From: JBBAEA01 sp041656175
GTDB lineage: Bacteria; Myxococcota_A; Bradymonadia; UBA4248
DNA: 38,805 nt
Direction: 5' to 3'
Assembly: GCA_041656175.1 (NCBI GenBank)
Contig: JBBAEA010000010.1
Span: 1-38,805 of the forward strand
Part shown: positions 1 through 9,569 of the stretch, one piece after another
How the letters are laid out: every line of letters starts with the position of its first letter
How positions within the stretch are numbered: position 1 is the first letter of the stretch
The notes under the pieces: generated by a model
Seen by the model: the letters and a program-made list of their open reading frames with translations, nothing else
Database searches by the model: none
What the model was told of the DNA's origin: nothing
Position numbers and translations under genes: made by a program

Positions 1-50
1 CTTTTTTCTTTTGCAAAAAGAAAAAAGGTTCCCCCCGCGCAAAGCTCTCA
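1..50. repeat. A/T-rich palindrome family, copy 1 (contig left end)
   Basis: The window opens inside a palindrome: an A/T-rich arm pair around a TTGCAAAA centre, followed by GGTTCCCCCC and the flank GCAAAGCTCTC. The outer left arm is missing because the sequence begins there. The same hairpin plus the same GCAAAGCTCTC flank is found near 6169-6232 and, inverted, at the right end (38750-38805). No coding role is seen; the region 51-188 before nth shows no convincing promoter. Confidence 0.75.
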
Positions 51-188
51 ATATGTTTAGTTAATGGCTGCAGTTAGTTTAAAATTTTGTTAGAGTGCTT
101 ACATAAGTCGGGGGTGCTTGTTATAGCCTGCCTCATACTTTGCGAGCAAGCTGAGTTAATGCCCAGCACATGAAGCTCTAAAAACGAA

Positions 189-830
189 GTGCTAGAACCT
201 AATATGAAGATGCAAAAAACGCCTAAACATTTCGACGAAATCGTCGCGCTGCTCGACAAGTACTTCCCTGATCCGCCCATACCTTTAAAACACAGCGATC
301 CTTATACTTTGTTGGTCGCCGTGGTATTATCGGCGCAATGCACCGATGCGCGCGTTAATGCTACGACGCCGAAACTTTGGGAATTGGCCGATAATGTTTA
401 CGATATGGCAAAGCAAAGTGAAGAGAGTGTGCTCGAAATTGTTCGCCCTTGCGGGCTAGGGCCACAAAAGGCAAAGGCCGTTGTAGGGCTATCAAAAATA
501 ATTGTGGAGTCGCATAACGGCGTTGTGCCGAGTAAACGCGAAGCACTGGAAGCCTTGCCGGGCGTGGGGCGAAAGACTGCAAACGTCGTACTTTCGCATG
601 CATTTGCTACGCCTGCATTCCCTGTGGATACACACATACAGCGCCTTGCAAACCGCTGGCAGTGGAGCGAGGGACGCAGTGCTTTAGCGGTAGAGCGCGA
701 CCTTACAGCGCTCTTTGAGCCGAGCAGCTGGGAGCGACGCCACCTGCAAATGATCTATTTTGGGCGCGAGTATTGTAAAGCAAAGGCACATAAAGCCGAA
801 GAATGCCCTGCATGTAAGCTCTTTTTATAG
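189..830 (+). CDS. nth: Endonuclease III (Nth-type DNA glycosylase/AP lyase) with altered Fe-S ligands
   Basis: Base-excision repair enzyme that removes oxidised pyrimidines and nicks at abasic sites. The helix-hairpin-helix LPGVGRKTANVV carries the catalytic Lys (K129) and the downstream VDTH carries the catalytic Asp (D147); length (213 aa) fits the family. The usual C-terminal [4Fe-4S] loop C-X6-C-X2-C-X5-C is altered: C196 and C206 are at expected positions, but the second ligand position is Ala203 and the fourth is Phe212, one residue before the end. An extra Cys209 gives C-X9-C-X2-C. The cluster may be absent or differently bound. The start is uncertain: GTG at 189 or ATG at 204; neither has a clear Shine-Dalgarno. 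It is convergent with the carboxypeptidase gene 33 bp away. Confidence 0.93.
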   Translation: MLEPNMKMQKTPKHFDEIVALLDKYFPDPPIPLKHSDPYTLLVAVVLSAQCTDARVNATTPKLWELADNVYDMAKQSEESVLEIVRPCGLGPQKAKAVVGLSKIIVESHNGVVPSKREALEALPGVGRKTANVVLSHAFATPAFPVDTHIQRLANRWQWSEGRSALAVERDLTALFEPSSWERRHLQMIYFGREYCKAKAHKAEECPACKLFL

Positions 831-863
831 CCTTTGTGCAGCAAGCGCAATTTAACGCTTCCA

Positions 864-3101
864 TCACTGTTTGTTGAACTCAATGCCTATGCCATAAAAG
901 ATTTGTTCCCAAGCAGCGCGCTGGCTTTGCAGAGTATCGAAGGCGGCCATATCAAAGCCGATGATGGCGCGCTTTTGACTTTTGCTGCAGTTTGCGATGG
1001 TGGTGTTTTGCATGCTTAAGCAGCGTTTTGCGTCGCCCCAATCCGCAATTGCGGATGGACGCGTGCTTCCAGAGCCGGTTGCTTTGCGTAGTCGATTGTT
1101 GGGGCCACACTCATTAATTCTGCGATCCATCGAGATCACAGGTGTTTTAAAACACGCGCCTATAGCCCCATTTTCGGGTTCACAGCGCTCTTGTGCTTCG
1201 GCCAAAAGATGCGCGTCGAAGTAGTCTAAAATAAGTGGAGTTTTGCTCTTCCAAAGATCTTTGAGCGCCTTAGTTTGTAGATCGCATTTTTGGGCACAAA
1301 CCCCGCCGTGCCAAAGTATGACGTCGTTTTGGGCAGGCAGCGATGTTGGAGAAACGGTTTGTACGCCAATGTTTTCGGGGAGTGCTGCGCCTAGCGCCAA
1401 ATGTGGAGAGAAGATGCGCGTTTCGGGACGCGTGTGCTCGTCCCAAGCGCATGCAGCCGCCTCTACGATAGTTAGCATCTGTGCGCCTTTGTGGTAAGCA
1501 AACACCTTAGAAGCCAAGCTCTCTATGCCTTTATCGTTGTAAGCGCTAACGCGTATAAACAGCGGTTTATCGCCTAAAGGGAGTGTGTGTCTAGTTTCGT
1601 TAGTCTCGGCGATGACGCGCCACGCGTTTTGACCATCATCGCTTTGCCAGATCCGGTAGCCTGTGGCACCTTTACTCTGCTCCCATTTGGCAACAACGCT
1701 GTTATTGCTCGCCGCGAGTAGCGATTGCATGCGAACAGTTTGTGGTGGGGGGCTTTGGAGGTTATCGCCAGAGAAACTTCGAACAATGCGATCAATGGCA
1801 GCGCGCGTCGCCTTTTTTTGGCGCATGCCGTTAACGATAAGCGAGAAAGCGTAGACTCTAGAATCATGTGTGTTTACCAAAAAACCGCTACCCGCAATGA
1901 CGTCGCGCAAGGTTCCAGATTTTACCAAAACGCGCCCTCTTGTTTCCTCACTGTTTAACCTACCGCCGTATGTACCATCGTAGGCTGCAATAGATAATGA
2001 AGCAGCCCAAGGGGCGGCGAGTGGGCTCTTTAGCATGTGTATGGTAAGCGCGGTCAAGAACTCTGCCGAAAACCTGTTATCGTGTGAAAGACCAGAGCCA
2101 TCCATAATTTGCAGGCCTTTAGTGTCGATGCCGACATCCTTTAACCACGCACGCACCGCACGAGCGCCAGCTTCAAAGTTGCTCTTTTTTTCGAGTTTCG
2201 CACCCAAAGCCATGAGTAGCATATCGGCGTATTCGTTGTGGCTAACGCGGTTTATGGGCACTAGCATTTCGGAGAGTCGCGGGGAGTACCAGGTGGCTAT
2301 GGGCTTTCCCGTTGCCTTGACGCTGTTTCTTCTCAGTATGGATTTGTAGCTAAGCTTCTCTGCTCTCAGTAGCACGCCTAAGCGTTTTGCCACTGCTTGT
2401 AGGTGTGCATTGCTATCGAGAGTTGCGGTAGGGACGCCGCCGTAGACTACGCGTCCTGCAAGGTTAATGTTTCCGTCTATGCGCGTGATTCCTGCATCTT
2501 TTATTTGCTTGATGAGCTCGCGAAGTGGAAGATCCCCGCTGTTGTAAAAGCGCGTAGACCACGAAAAGTCGTGATCAATGTCTATGTTTAAATTACCTTT
2601 AAGAACGCCGTTTTTTCCTATTTTGCCGTCGACGTAGACTTGGGTAACGAACTGGTGCTCTGACCCCAAGATGCCAAGTGCCGCCGCAGTGGTCAGCATT
2701 TTCATGTTGGAGGCAGGCTTAAGAGCTTGCTTAGATTTACGCTCATAAACTCGTTGCCCTGTTTCGACATCAACAATGAGGATGCCAATATTGGTGTTTC
2801 GCAACGCTTTTTCGTTTAAAATTCCATTAATTCTCTGTGAAATCGTTTTTAATTGCTCCGCGCCAAGTTCAGCAGGAATAAAGCTCGTCTTGGCTTGTTC
2901 TGGGGCATTATCGCGTTCGACCAAGTCTAAGATTTGATCGACATCGCTTTGGGCGACATGTGCTACAACGTTAACAGGCTGTCGTCTTGCATCCAGTTCC
3001 CTAAATTTCGGGCCTTCCTCTTGTGAAAACCCTTCTCCAACGCTTGTCGTCAGTGCAAGTGCCAGTATGGCAAATTTAAATCCTAACTTTCCTCTACTCA
3101 T
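864..3101 (-). CDS. dacB: DacB/PBP4-type D-alanyl-D-alanine carboxypeptidase with FnIII and extra C-terminal domain
   Basis: Periplasmic penicillin-binding protein of the S13 family that trims or cleaves peptidoglycan peptides. An N-terminal hydrophobic stretch (about residues 8-25) looks like a signal peptide. The three active-site motifs are in order: SNMK at 131-134, SHN at 287-289 and KSGT at 394-397. Only about 156 residues separate the first two motifs, shorter than in E. coli PBP4, so the inserted domains are reduced. After the catalytic region a Pro-rich linker (about 450) leads to a fibronectin type III-like domain (about 460-535). About 200 further residues rich in Cys follow; their alternating hydrophobic strands weakly suggest a Rossmann-like fold, but I do not recognise the domain. 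The total of 745 aa is far longer than the usual 450-500. The gene is divergent from lon, with palindrome A between them. Confidence 0.88.
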   Translation of the reverse strand: MSRGKLGFKFAILALALTTSVGEGFSQEEGPKFRELDARRQPVNVVAHVAQSDVDQILDLVERDNAPEQAKTSFIPAELGAEQLKTISQRINGILNEKALRNTNIGILIVDVETGQRVYERKSKQALKPASNMKMLTTAAALGILGSEHQFVTQVYVDGKIGKNGVLKGNLNIDIDHDFSWSTRFYNSGDLPLRELIKQIKDAGITRIDGNINLAGRVVYGGVPTATLDSNAHLQAVAKRLGVLLRAEKLSYKSILRRNSVKATGKPIATWYSPRLSEMLVPINRVSHNEYADMLLMALGAKLEKKSNFEAGARAVRAWLKDVGIDTKGLQIMDGSGLSHDNRFSAEFLTALTIHMLKSPLAAPWAASLSIAAYDGTYGGRLNSEETRGRVLVKSGTLRDVIAGSGFLVNTHDSRVYAFSLIVNGMRQKKATRAAIDRIVRSFSGDNLQSPPPQTVRMQSLLAASNNSVVAKWEQSKGATGYRIWQSDDGQNAWRVIAETNETRHTLPLGDKPLFIRVSAYNDKGIESLASKVFAYHKGAQMLTIVEAAACAWDEHTRPETRIFSPHLALGAALPENIGVQTVSPTSLPAQNDVILWHGGVCAQKCDLQTKALKDLWKSKTPLILDYFDAHLLAEAQERCEPENGAIGACFKTPVISMDRRINECGPNNRLRKATGSGSTRPSAIADWGDAKRCLSMQNTTIANCSKSQKRAIIGFDMAAFDTLQSQRAAWEQIFYGIGIEFNKQ

Positions 3102-3305
3102 AGACTCCTCTGCACCCCCCTTTGTGCTCAGTTTTACACCAAGTCAACGCAAAACCAAAATTCGCGCCTTTAAGCCTTGCTTTTTAGCATAGCTGATTAT
3201 CATTATAGTTTGGGGCTAGAGGCTGTGAACGAATTATTCTTTGACAGCCGAGCAGAAAACGGACTTTTTGGGGGAAGCATAGAGTTTGACTATGAAACAA
3301 ATTCA

Positions 3306-3449
3306 GAGGGGGGAGCCTGAGACCCCGCGAAAAAATGCGCAAAAGCTGCACGCCTTGTGCTGGATGCGCGGTGAGCAAATACAGCGCAAGGCGTCTTGCA
3401 GCTTTTAGCGCATTTTGAGTGAGGCTCAGGCGCGGGGGAGACTTCCCCC
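3306..3449. repeat. Long core-conserved palindrome, copy A
   Basis: A near-perfect inverted repeat. The left arm (3331-3357) pairs with the right arm (3387-3416) around a core at about 3357-3386 containing GGATGCGCGGTGAGCAAATA. Outer ends are G/C-rich and the right end closes with the small hairpin GGGGGAGACTTCCCCC. Stem and ends are almost the same as copy B (17939-18059); the core is shared with copies C and D. It occupies most of the 402-bp gap (3102-3503) between the divergent dacB and lon genes; the remainder shows no gene. Confidence 0.9.
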
Positions 3450-3503
3450 ACAAAAACAAAATTATTTATATTTTAATGCTTAAACGCTAACAAAGTACAT
3501 AGA

Positions 3504-5858
3504 ATGCCTGCAAATATCGAAGAAAATACCCAAATTAAAAAATTATTGCTCATAGCTGTCGAAAACGTTGTGCTTTTTCCGCAACAAGTTTTGAGCGTCA
3601 ACGAAATTTCGGCGGGGATGCTAAAGGCCATTGAGGAGGCGGTAAAGCGCAATGAACTCATCTATTTCGCGCCTGTACGGGAGGGCGCAGAGGTAGAGGA
3701 TGTTGAGGATTTAGGGCCTATAGTCGTGCGTGCAAACGTGGTAAAAGTCTTGAAATCACCGCGTAATAGCTACTCGGTGGTGCTTCATGGCTCGAAACGG
3801 ATGCGGCCTGTGGAAATGGAATACGAAGGGAATTTCGTATTTTTGAGCGCGGTGCCGGTGCATGAGGAGGGCTTATTGGCGGATGGGCCAGAAGCGGTAG
3901 AAGATTTCGCACTTTGGGAGAGCGTAAAGAAAGCGGCGCGTCGGCTTTTAGACACGGTTAGCGACATCGACAAGGATTTGGGCAAGCTCTTTGGTGCCAT
4001 CAAGGAGCAGGGGCAGTTTTGCGATTTGGTGGGGGGAGCGGTGGACTTTAGCTTCGAGGAGAAGCTGGGGATTTTGTATGCATTGTCGGTGCGGGAGCGC
4101 TTGCAGCAAGTACTTCGACTCCTTCTAAAACGCGTGGAAATACATACAATCTCGCATAAAATTCATAGTCAGGTCAAAGAAGAGATAGATAAAACGCAAA
4201 AAGAGTTCTTCCTGCGACATCAGCTAAAGGCGATTAAAGATCAGCTCGGAGAGGATAATTTCGAGGTTCTGGAGCTGGATGAGCTGCGCGAAAAGGTCGA
4301 GAGCCTTGATTTACCAGATGATGTGCGGGAGCGTTGCCATAAGCAGCTTTCGCGGCTACGGTTGATGCAAGCGGCAAGTCCTGAATATAGTGTGACGCGT
4401 AACTACCTTGAGACGCTGCTGGAGATTCCGTGGCGTATCCGTAGCGAAGATGATTTGTCGATTACGCGTGCGCGGCGAATTTTGGACGAAGATCACTATG
4501 ATTTGGAGACAGTAAAGAAGCGAATCATCGAATTTTTGGCGGTTCTGAGTTTAAAGAAAGATTTGAAGGGGCCAATACTGTGTTTGCATGGGCCTCCTGG
4601 AGTGGGTAAAACGAGTTTGGGCAAGTCGGTTGCTCGAGCGCTGGGGCGTAAATTTTACCGTTTTAGTTTGGGCGGTATGCATGATGAATCCGAAATTCGT
4701 GGGCATAGGCGGACGTATGTCGGCGCGTTGCCAGGACGTATTGTTCAGGCGCTGCGCAAGGTAAAGACTATAAACCCTGTGATTATGCTTGATGAAATCG
4801 ATAAGGTTGGGAAGGATTTCCGGGGCGACCCATCGAGTGCTTTGCTTGAGGTTTTGGATCCAGAGCAAAATTTTGCCTTTTCGGATCATTATGTCGAGCT
4901 TCCTGTGGATTTGTCGCAGGTTTTGTTCATCGCTACGGCCAATCAGCTAGACACCATCGCGCCACCGCTACGCGATCGCATGGAAATTATCGAAATTCCC
5001 GGCTATACGCATCACGATAAGGTTGAAATTGCGCGCCAGTTCTTGATTCCCAAGCTCTTAGAAAACCACGGCATCACCGAGTCTCACATCGAAATTGATA
5101 ATGATTCTTTGAACATGGTTATTAACAATCACACGCGCGAAGCGGGAGTGCGTGGTTTAGAGCAGCGACTTGCGGAGCTTTGCCGTAATGCCGCTGTGGG
5201 TGTAGCCAACGCGCGAGATAAGGGCGAGGATGAGCCTAAACTTTCGGTTAATGTCGAGAAACTCAACGAGATTTTGGGACCCATACGTTTTGAGTACGAA
5301 GTTGCACAGCGAACCGCAGTTTCGGGCGTTTCGACGGGACTGGCGTGGACGGCAAGCGGTGGAGATATTTTGTTTATCGAAGTGAGCTCAATGCCTGGCA
5401 AGGGGGATTTGGTGATTACGGGTAAGCTCGGCGACGTGATGCAGGAATCCGTCCGTGCGGCGCTCTCCTATATTCGCAGTCATTACGAAGAATTCGATTT
5501 AGAAGAGAACTTCAATAAGAACATCGATATTCACCTGCACATTCCAGCTGGCGCTATTCCCAAAGATGGGCCTTCGGCTGGCATCACGATCTTTGGCGCC
5601 CTCTTGAGTTTATTCCAGAACCGACGCGTTCGCCCAGATATCGCCATGACCGGCGAGATTACGCTGCGAGGGCATGTGTTGCCGGTGGGGGGGATTAAAG
5701 AGAAGGTGTTAGCGGCGCACCGCGCTGGTATACGCAAGATCATTATGCCCGCACGAAATGAGCGCGATCTCGTCGAAGTAAAGGACGAAATTCGCAACGA
5801 CATGGAGTTTAACTTCGTTTCGTCGGTAGCAGAGATCTTACCCCTTATTTTCGTTTAA
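3504..5858 (+). CDS. lon: Lon ATP-dependent protease
   Basis: Cytoplasmic AAA+ protease that unfolds and degrades damaged or regulatory proteins. Order: N-terminal substrate-binding LON domain (about 10-205), coiled-coil region (about 205-300), AAA+ domain with Walker A GPPGVGKT (363-370) and Walker B VIMLDEIDK, then the protease domain with catalytic Ser in PKDGPSAG (S691) and Lys in GGIKEK (K732). Length, 784 aa, equals that of E. coli Lon. The ATG at 3504 is used because homology begins soon after; the Shine-Dalgarno is weak. Myxococcota commonly carry more than one Lon. No heat-shock promoter could be recognised in the palindrome-filled upstream gap. Confidence 0.97.
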   Translation: MPANIEENTQIKKLLLIAVENVVLFPQQVLSVNEISAGMLKAIEEAVKRNELIYFAPVREGAEVEDVEDLGPIVVRANVVKVLKSPRNSYSVVLHGSKRMRPVEMEYEGNFVFLSAVPVHEEGLLADGPEAVEDFALWESVKKAARRLLDTVSDIDKDLGKLFGAIKEQGQFCDLVGGAVDFSFEEKLGILYALSVRERLQQVLRLLLKRVEIHTISHKIHSQVKEEIDKTQKEFFLRHQLKAIKDQLGEDNFEVLELDELREKVESLDLPDDVRERCHKQLSRLRLMQAASPEYSVTRNYLETLLEIPWRIRSEDDLSITRARRILDEDHYDLETVKKRIIEFLAVLSLKKDLKGPILCLHGPPGVGKTSLGKSVARALGRKFYRFSLGGMHDESEIRGHRRTYVGALPGRIVQALRKVKTINPVIMLDEIDKVGKDFRGDPSSALLEVLDPEQNFAFSDHYVELPVDLSQVLFIATANQLDTIAPPLRDRMEIIEIPGYTHHDKVEIARQFLIPKLLENHGITESHIEIDNDSLNMVINNHTREAGVRGLEQRLAELCRNAAVGVANARDKGEDEPKLSVNVEKLNEILGPIRFEYEVAQRTAVSGVSTGLAWTASGGDILFIEVSSMPGKGDLVITGKLGDVMQESVRAALSYIRSHYEEFDLEENFNKNIDIHLHIPAGAIPKDGPSAGITIFGALLSLFQNRRVRPDIAMTGEITLRGHVLPVGGIKEKVLAAHRAGIRKIIMPARNERDLVEVKDEIRNDMEFNFVSSVAEILPLIFV

Positions 5859-5930
5859 TCTATACAACAGTGCGTTCTAAGGGCGAAAGCCTATAGACGG
5901 GTTTTGCTGCGCTAGCCTTGGTCAATAGCT

Positions 5931-5957
5931 GTAGGGGCAGCTTTCAAACCTGCCCTA
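5931..5957. repeat. REP-type palindrome (GGGGCAG...CTGCCC), single copy
   Basis: GTAGGGGCAG, a short spacer, then a near-complementary half ending in CTGCCCTA. It belongs to the same family as the three copies at 27075-27380 but lacks their flanks. It lies in the 401-bp gap 5859-6259 after lon. That gap also holds GTTCTAAGGGCGAAAGCC-like sequence near 5873 (similar to about 36258) and the A/T-rich palindrome at 6169-6232. I see no gene or clear terminator there. Confidence 0.7.
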
Positions 5958-6168
5958 GCGAGCATTCAAAATAAAAGCCAAAAAACGAATATGAGACCTT
6001 TGCAACGGCTAGAAATTGTGAATTTAATTTTACAAATCCGATACAGTTTTAAACAAAATGAGACATTCTGTAGAGAAATATAAGCTTAAAGACTAATAAA
6101 ATAAGGCAAGGTGAAGATAGAATGACATTTTATTCGAAAAGTGCTTAAAAGAGTGCTTTCTTTGGGGA

Positions 6169-6232
6169 AGGGGGAAACATCTTTTCTTTGGCACAAAGAA
6201 AAGGGTTTCCCCCCGTGCAAAGCTCTCTTACT
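6169..6232. repeat. A/T-rich palindrome family, copy 2 (complete)
   Basis: A full hairpin: GGGGGAAAC, then TTTTCTTTG, a 3-nt loop, CAAAGAAAA, and TTTCCCCC, followed by GTGCAAAGCTCTC. This intact copy shows what the two contig-end copies look like when whole. It lies just past the 3' end of the minus-strand amidase-like gene, as the right-end copy lies just past the 3' end of the last gene. A transcription-terminating role is possible but unproven. Confidence 0.8.
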
Positions 6233-6259
6233 TTGATTCTCTCAAGGCTGTTGTTTTGT

Positions 6260-7399
6260 TTAATCTTGCGTAGATTTTTCGTATCGCTGGATTAACCTTG
6301 CCGCTCGCGATTGTTTCCCACCAGATCGCGCCATAGTGATGGCTTGGGTAAGGTTAAAGCGCGGGTCATCGTCTTTGCTCGGTACGAAGCATGGGGTTGG
6401 GGCGCTTTGTGCTTGCAGTTTTTCGCGTTCTTCGGCGCTGCTATTGATGTAGTCGGCTGCCGGCATATCAATTTGGCGCGCTTGTTTTTGTTCATCGCCA
6501 GTGGTTTCGAGTTTACCAAACAGTGTTTCGAGTTGCGCGACAAAGCCCGCGCCAGGTTCGTTGTGTCGTTGGTGGTAGTGGAATCGGGCGAGGTATCCGT
6601 TGTACTCCTTGAACTTGGAGGCGTCGTGGCAGTAGGTGTCGTAGCTAGGGCCGTTGACAGGGAAGATGCGTGGTATTTGTGCGTGTTTTTGTAACACGTT
6701 CATCAACGCGTCTAGCGCTTGCATTTGCTCTGGGTGGTAAACGGGTTGGGAAGCGAGGGAGCCCGCGACATCAGCCTTTGCAAAGCCGCGTCGTCTAAGC
6801 CAGCGTCGCTCATCCATATCGAGCTGATATTGCAGCAGAACGTTTTCGACTTCGATGCCAATGCATTGGAGCATTTTGGGGTAATCGATGGATTCGTTGG
6901 TGGGGCAAAAACCGACTTCTTTGAGTGGATCGGCCCACTGAATAATGAGGGATTTGCCCTTTGCGCCGCGTGAAGAATCGATAGAGAAGTGCGCGCGTAT
7001 CCTAGCTCCACCGTAAACGCGTTCTCGCGTTTCGCGATCCATCTCGGGCATCGATAAAAAGCAAGCGATCTTTGGTTCAACGACCTTAAGACTTGGATTT
7101 TTGACGAACATACGCGCAACGATGGTGTCGTTGCATGGAATTTCTTCATCGCCAATAATAAGTCCCCCCAAGCCACTGCGCTCAAGCGCCATCATACAAA
7201 TCATGGTCGATGGTCCGAGTCTACCATCTTGTAGCAAACCGTGTTCTCGCTGAAAATCGAGCGTCCACGCAATGACGCCATCATCATCTAGATCCCACAC
7301 TGGGTTGGCACTGGGTACAGCACCTCGCCAGAAGATTTGTCTTGCTCTTGTATTAAAGGCTTTAGCCGCTTGGATTTGGTCTGTGTTAAGGCTTTGCAT
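6260..7399 (-). CDS. Amidase_2-like protein with N-terminal peptidoglycan-binding-like region
   Basis: Probably a relative of N-acetylmuramoyl-L-alanine amidases. Residues 5-70 resemble a peptidoglycan-binding helical domain (FQREHGLLQDGRLGPSTM). The centre has features of the Amidase_2 fold: AHFSID with His137, the IGIE motif at 180-183, and a His-rich stretch followed by EPGAGF (about 274-286), resembling the second metal ligand and the D/E-PG motif. The third metal ligand could not be placed. The C-terminal 90 residues are polar and unrecognised. There is no signal peptide, so a lysin- or phage-tail-associated origin, or specialised export, is possible. No phage genes surround it. Catalytic competence is uncertain. 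Confidence 0.6.
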   Translation of the reverse strand: MQSLNTDQIQAAKAFNTRARQIFWRGAVPSANPVWDLDDDGVIAWTLDFQREHGLLQDGRLGPSTMICMMALERSGLGGLIIGDEEIPCNDTIVARMFVKNPSLKVVEPKIACFLSMPEMDRETRERVYGGARIRAHFSIDSSRGAKGKSLIIQWADPLKEVGFCPTNESIDYPKMLQCIGIEVENVLLQYQLDMDERRWLRRRGFAKADVAGSLASQPVYHPEQMQALDALMNVLQKHAQIPRIFPVNGPSYDTYCHDASKFKEYNGYLARFHYHQRHNEPGAGFVAQLETLFGKLETTGDEQKQARQIDMPAADYINSSAEEREKLQAQSAPTPCFVPSKDDDPRFNLTQAITMARSGGKQSRAARLIQRYEKSTQD

Positions 7400-7482
7400 A
7401 ATGACTCAGTTTTTGCATAAAACACATGATATACAGCGTTTTTGTTTATTCAGAATTTTGCTTAGCAATGCTTACGTAGTCG

Positions 7483-7731
7483 CTAGCGCGCCTGTAATTC
7501 GCGTCGACAGAAGTCACAAAGATAAGCGCCAACAAACGGTTTTGAGGAATTAGCCGCTTCTTTCATGGGCATGCCACAGATATCGCATTGCTGAAGTTTA
7601 CGACGTTCCTCCACGAGATCAACGAGCTCTTGGCTGTGATCTGAGCCATGGCGTAGTATGATATCGAAGTATGAGCCAAAGAAGCTGCGAAGATTGAAGA
7701 ATTTGGGTATTGATTTTTTCTTTTCGGCCAT
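7483..7731 (-). CDS. Small CxxC...CxxC protein of unknown function
   Basis: An 82-residue basic protein. The N-terminal half is helical and charged; the C-terminal half carries CDICGMPM and, about 20 residues later, CDFCRREL, forming a probable Cys4 zinc ribbon or knuckle. It lies 110 bp downstream of the lidless dnaK gene on the same strand, so it could be part of the same transcript. I do not recognise the family. The Cys spacing and codon structure make it likely to be real. Confidence 0.6.
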   Translation of the reverse strand: MAEKKKSIPKFFNLRSFFGSYFDIILRHGSDHSQELVDLVEERRKLQQCDICGMPMKEAANSSKPFVGAYLCDFCRRELQAR

Positions 7732-7841
7732 GTTGCTAACTTATGAGTTATGCTAAGGTAAGCTCTGGATAATCCGATGTTAATGAGAATTACTAAAGAA
7801 AAAACGAGTTATGCGGCGCTGTTTCGCACAAAAGCATGAGT

Positions 7842-9392
7842 TTATAACGAAAGTCGATTTTTTATAGAAGATAGCTCATCGGAGCTAAGTCCAGCCGCAT
7901 TTTGTATGGTAATGGATTCTGTTGCACCGCTTTGTCGATCCACTCCTTGTATGCTCACGATGCCGTCGGAGTCGATACAGAATTGCACTTCGATGCGTGC
8001 CTTTCCTGCGGGCGCTCGCGGTATACCCGATAGTATGAATTGCCCAAGCGTTGCATACTCCGAGGCAACCGGCGAGTCTCCTTGTGTGATGGTAATGGTA
8101 ACGAATTCTTGGTTATCTTCGGTAGTGGTAAATATTTTAGACGCACGCGTAGGTATGGATGTATTTCGCTCAATAATCGTAGACACGCGATTACCCGCCA
8201 CACGCACGCCGAGATTAAGTGGCGTAACGTCGAGCAGTATGAGCTCTTGTATATCGCCGCCAAGTATACCAGACTGCACGGCAGCTCCCAATGCAACAGC
8301 CTCATCGGGGTTCACACTTCGCGCTGGTTTTTTCTGAAATATTTCTCTTACCTTGTTGTAGATGATAGGCATACGCGTCATACCACCAACGAGCAACACA
8401 TCAGTGATGTCTTCGCGTTTTAGCTCGGATTGCTCAAGAGCATCGAGGCATGGCGCTTCCAGTTGTTTGACGAGATCAATCACGAGCTCTTCGAGCTCTT
8501 CGCGCGTCATGGGTAGCGATAAGTGTATGGGGCCACTGGCTCCCATAGCGAGGAAGGGCAGGTTAACACTGGACTCACGCATGGTCGAGAGCTCGCATTT
8601 AAGCGTTTCGGCAGCTTCGCGAACACGTTGAACGGCCATTTTGTCTAACCTAACATCAACGCCAGATTCCTCTTTGAACTTGTCACAGATATAGTGAAAA
8701 AGAACGTCATCGAAATCGTTGCCACCGAGGTGGTTATTGCCCGCGGTAGCCTTTACTTTAAAAGTGCCTTCACGAAGTTCGAGTACCGAGACATCGAAAG
8801 TGCCACCACCGAGGTCAAATACAATGATATGCCCATGACCCTTATTGCGGTAACCAAAAGATAAGGCGGCTAGGGTTGGCTCGTTCATGATACGCCTAAC
8901 CTTGAGCCCCGCGAGTGTGGCAGAATCACGTGTTGCTTGGCGCTGCGCATCATTGAAGTAGGCTGGTACAGCAATGACGACTTCGTCGACTTTTTCACCT
9001 AAGTAGGCTTCAGCCGATGTTTTGAGCTTTTCTATGATGAGCGCAGATATTTCTTGCGGACTCAATACTTCCTGTCCCACTTTAAGCCATGCATCGCCGT
9101 TTTTATTGGGCACAATTTCACAGCTAAAGCTGGCTTTTAGCTCTTGAACAATGTTGTCACTATATCTGCTCCCTATAAGCCTCTTAACGCCACTAACCGT
9201 TCTATCGGGATTGATGGCAGCTTGTCTTTTAGCCTGCTGACCAACGTTTCTCTCCCCCCGCGCGTTAAAAGCAACCATCGATGGCGTCGTGCGCATCCCT
9301 TCGGCATTAACAATGATGTTAGGCTCTCCGTTCTCTATAGTAGATACGCAAGAATTGGTAGTGCCAAGATCGATCCCTATGATTCGTCCCAT
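7842..9392 (-). CDS. DnaK/Hsp70 paralogue lacking the C-terminal lid
   Basis: ATP-dependent chaperone of the Hsp70 family. The nucleotide-binding domain (about 1-370) has the signatures IGIDLGTTNSCV and VFDLGGGTFDVS. The interdomain linker (DIQELILLDVTPLNLG) and the beta substrate-binding domain follow to about residue 500. The protein stops at 516 aa, just where the alpha-helical lid and C-terminal tail of canonical DnaK (about 610-640 aa) would begin. The sequence beyond the stop does not encode a lid, so this is not a simple nonsense mutation near the end. GGAG upstream of the ATG fixes the start. The next gene upstream encodes a J-domain protein 177 bp away on the same strand, a likely dedicated co-chaperone. 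This is not the housekeeping dnaK; grpE and dnaJ are absent. Confidence 0.93.
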   Translation of the reverse strand: MGRIIGIDLGTTNSCVSTIENGEPNIIVNAEGMRTTPSMVAFNARGERNVGQQAKRQAAINPDRTVSGVKRLIGSRYSDNIVQELKASFSCEIVPNKNGDAWLKVGQEVLSPQEISALIIEKLKTSAEAYLGEKVDEVVIAVPAYFNDAQRQATRDSATLAGLKVRRIMNEPTLAALSFGYRNKGHGHIIVFDLGGGTFDVSVLELREGTFKVKATAGNNHLGGNDFDDVLFHYICDKFKEESGVDVRLDKMAVQRVREAAETLKCELSTMRESSVNLPFLAMGASGPIHLSLPMTREELEELVIDLVKQLEAPCLDALEQSELKREDITDVLLVGGMTRMPIIYNKVREIFQKKPARSVNPDEAVALGAAVQSGILGGDIQELILLDVTPLNLGVRVAGNRVSTIIERNTSIPTRASKIFTTTEDNQEFVTITITQGDSPVASEYATLGQFILSGIPRAPAGKARIEVQFCIDSDGIVSIQGVDRQSGATESITIQNAAGLSSDELSSIKNRLSL

Positions 9393-9569
9393 TCAAACTC
9401 CTAGTACAAGTGCGCTAAAGCTAGCCCAAGCCAGCATGAGCTCTTGCTTTCGCGTATACTACATAATAATTGCCTTAAATGCACGTTCGATGCAAGCGCA
9501 AACCCTCGCTTGCTCAAGCCCCAAAGCAAACGCATCAAGTCTTGTGCCAGCGATGCTACGAAATAGCGC

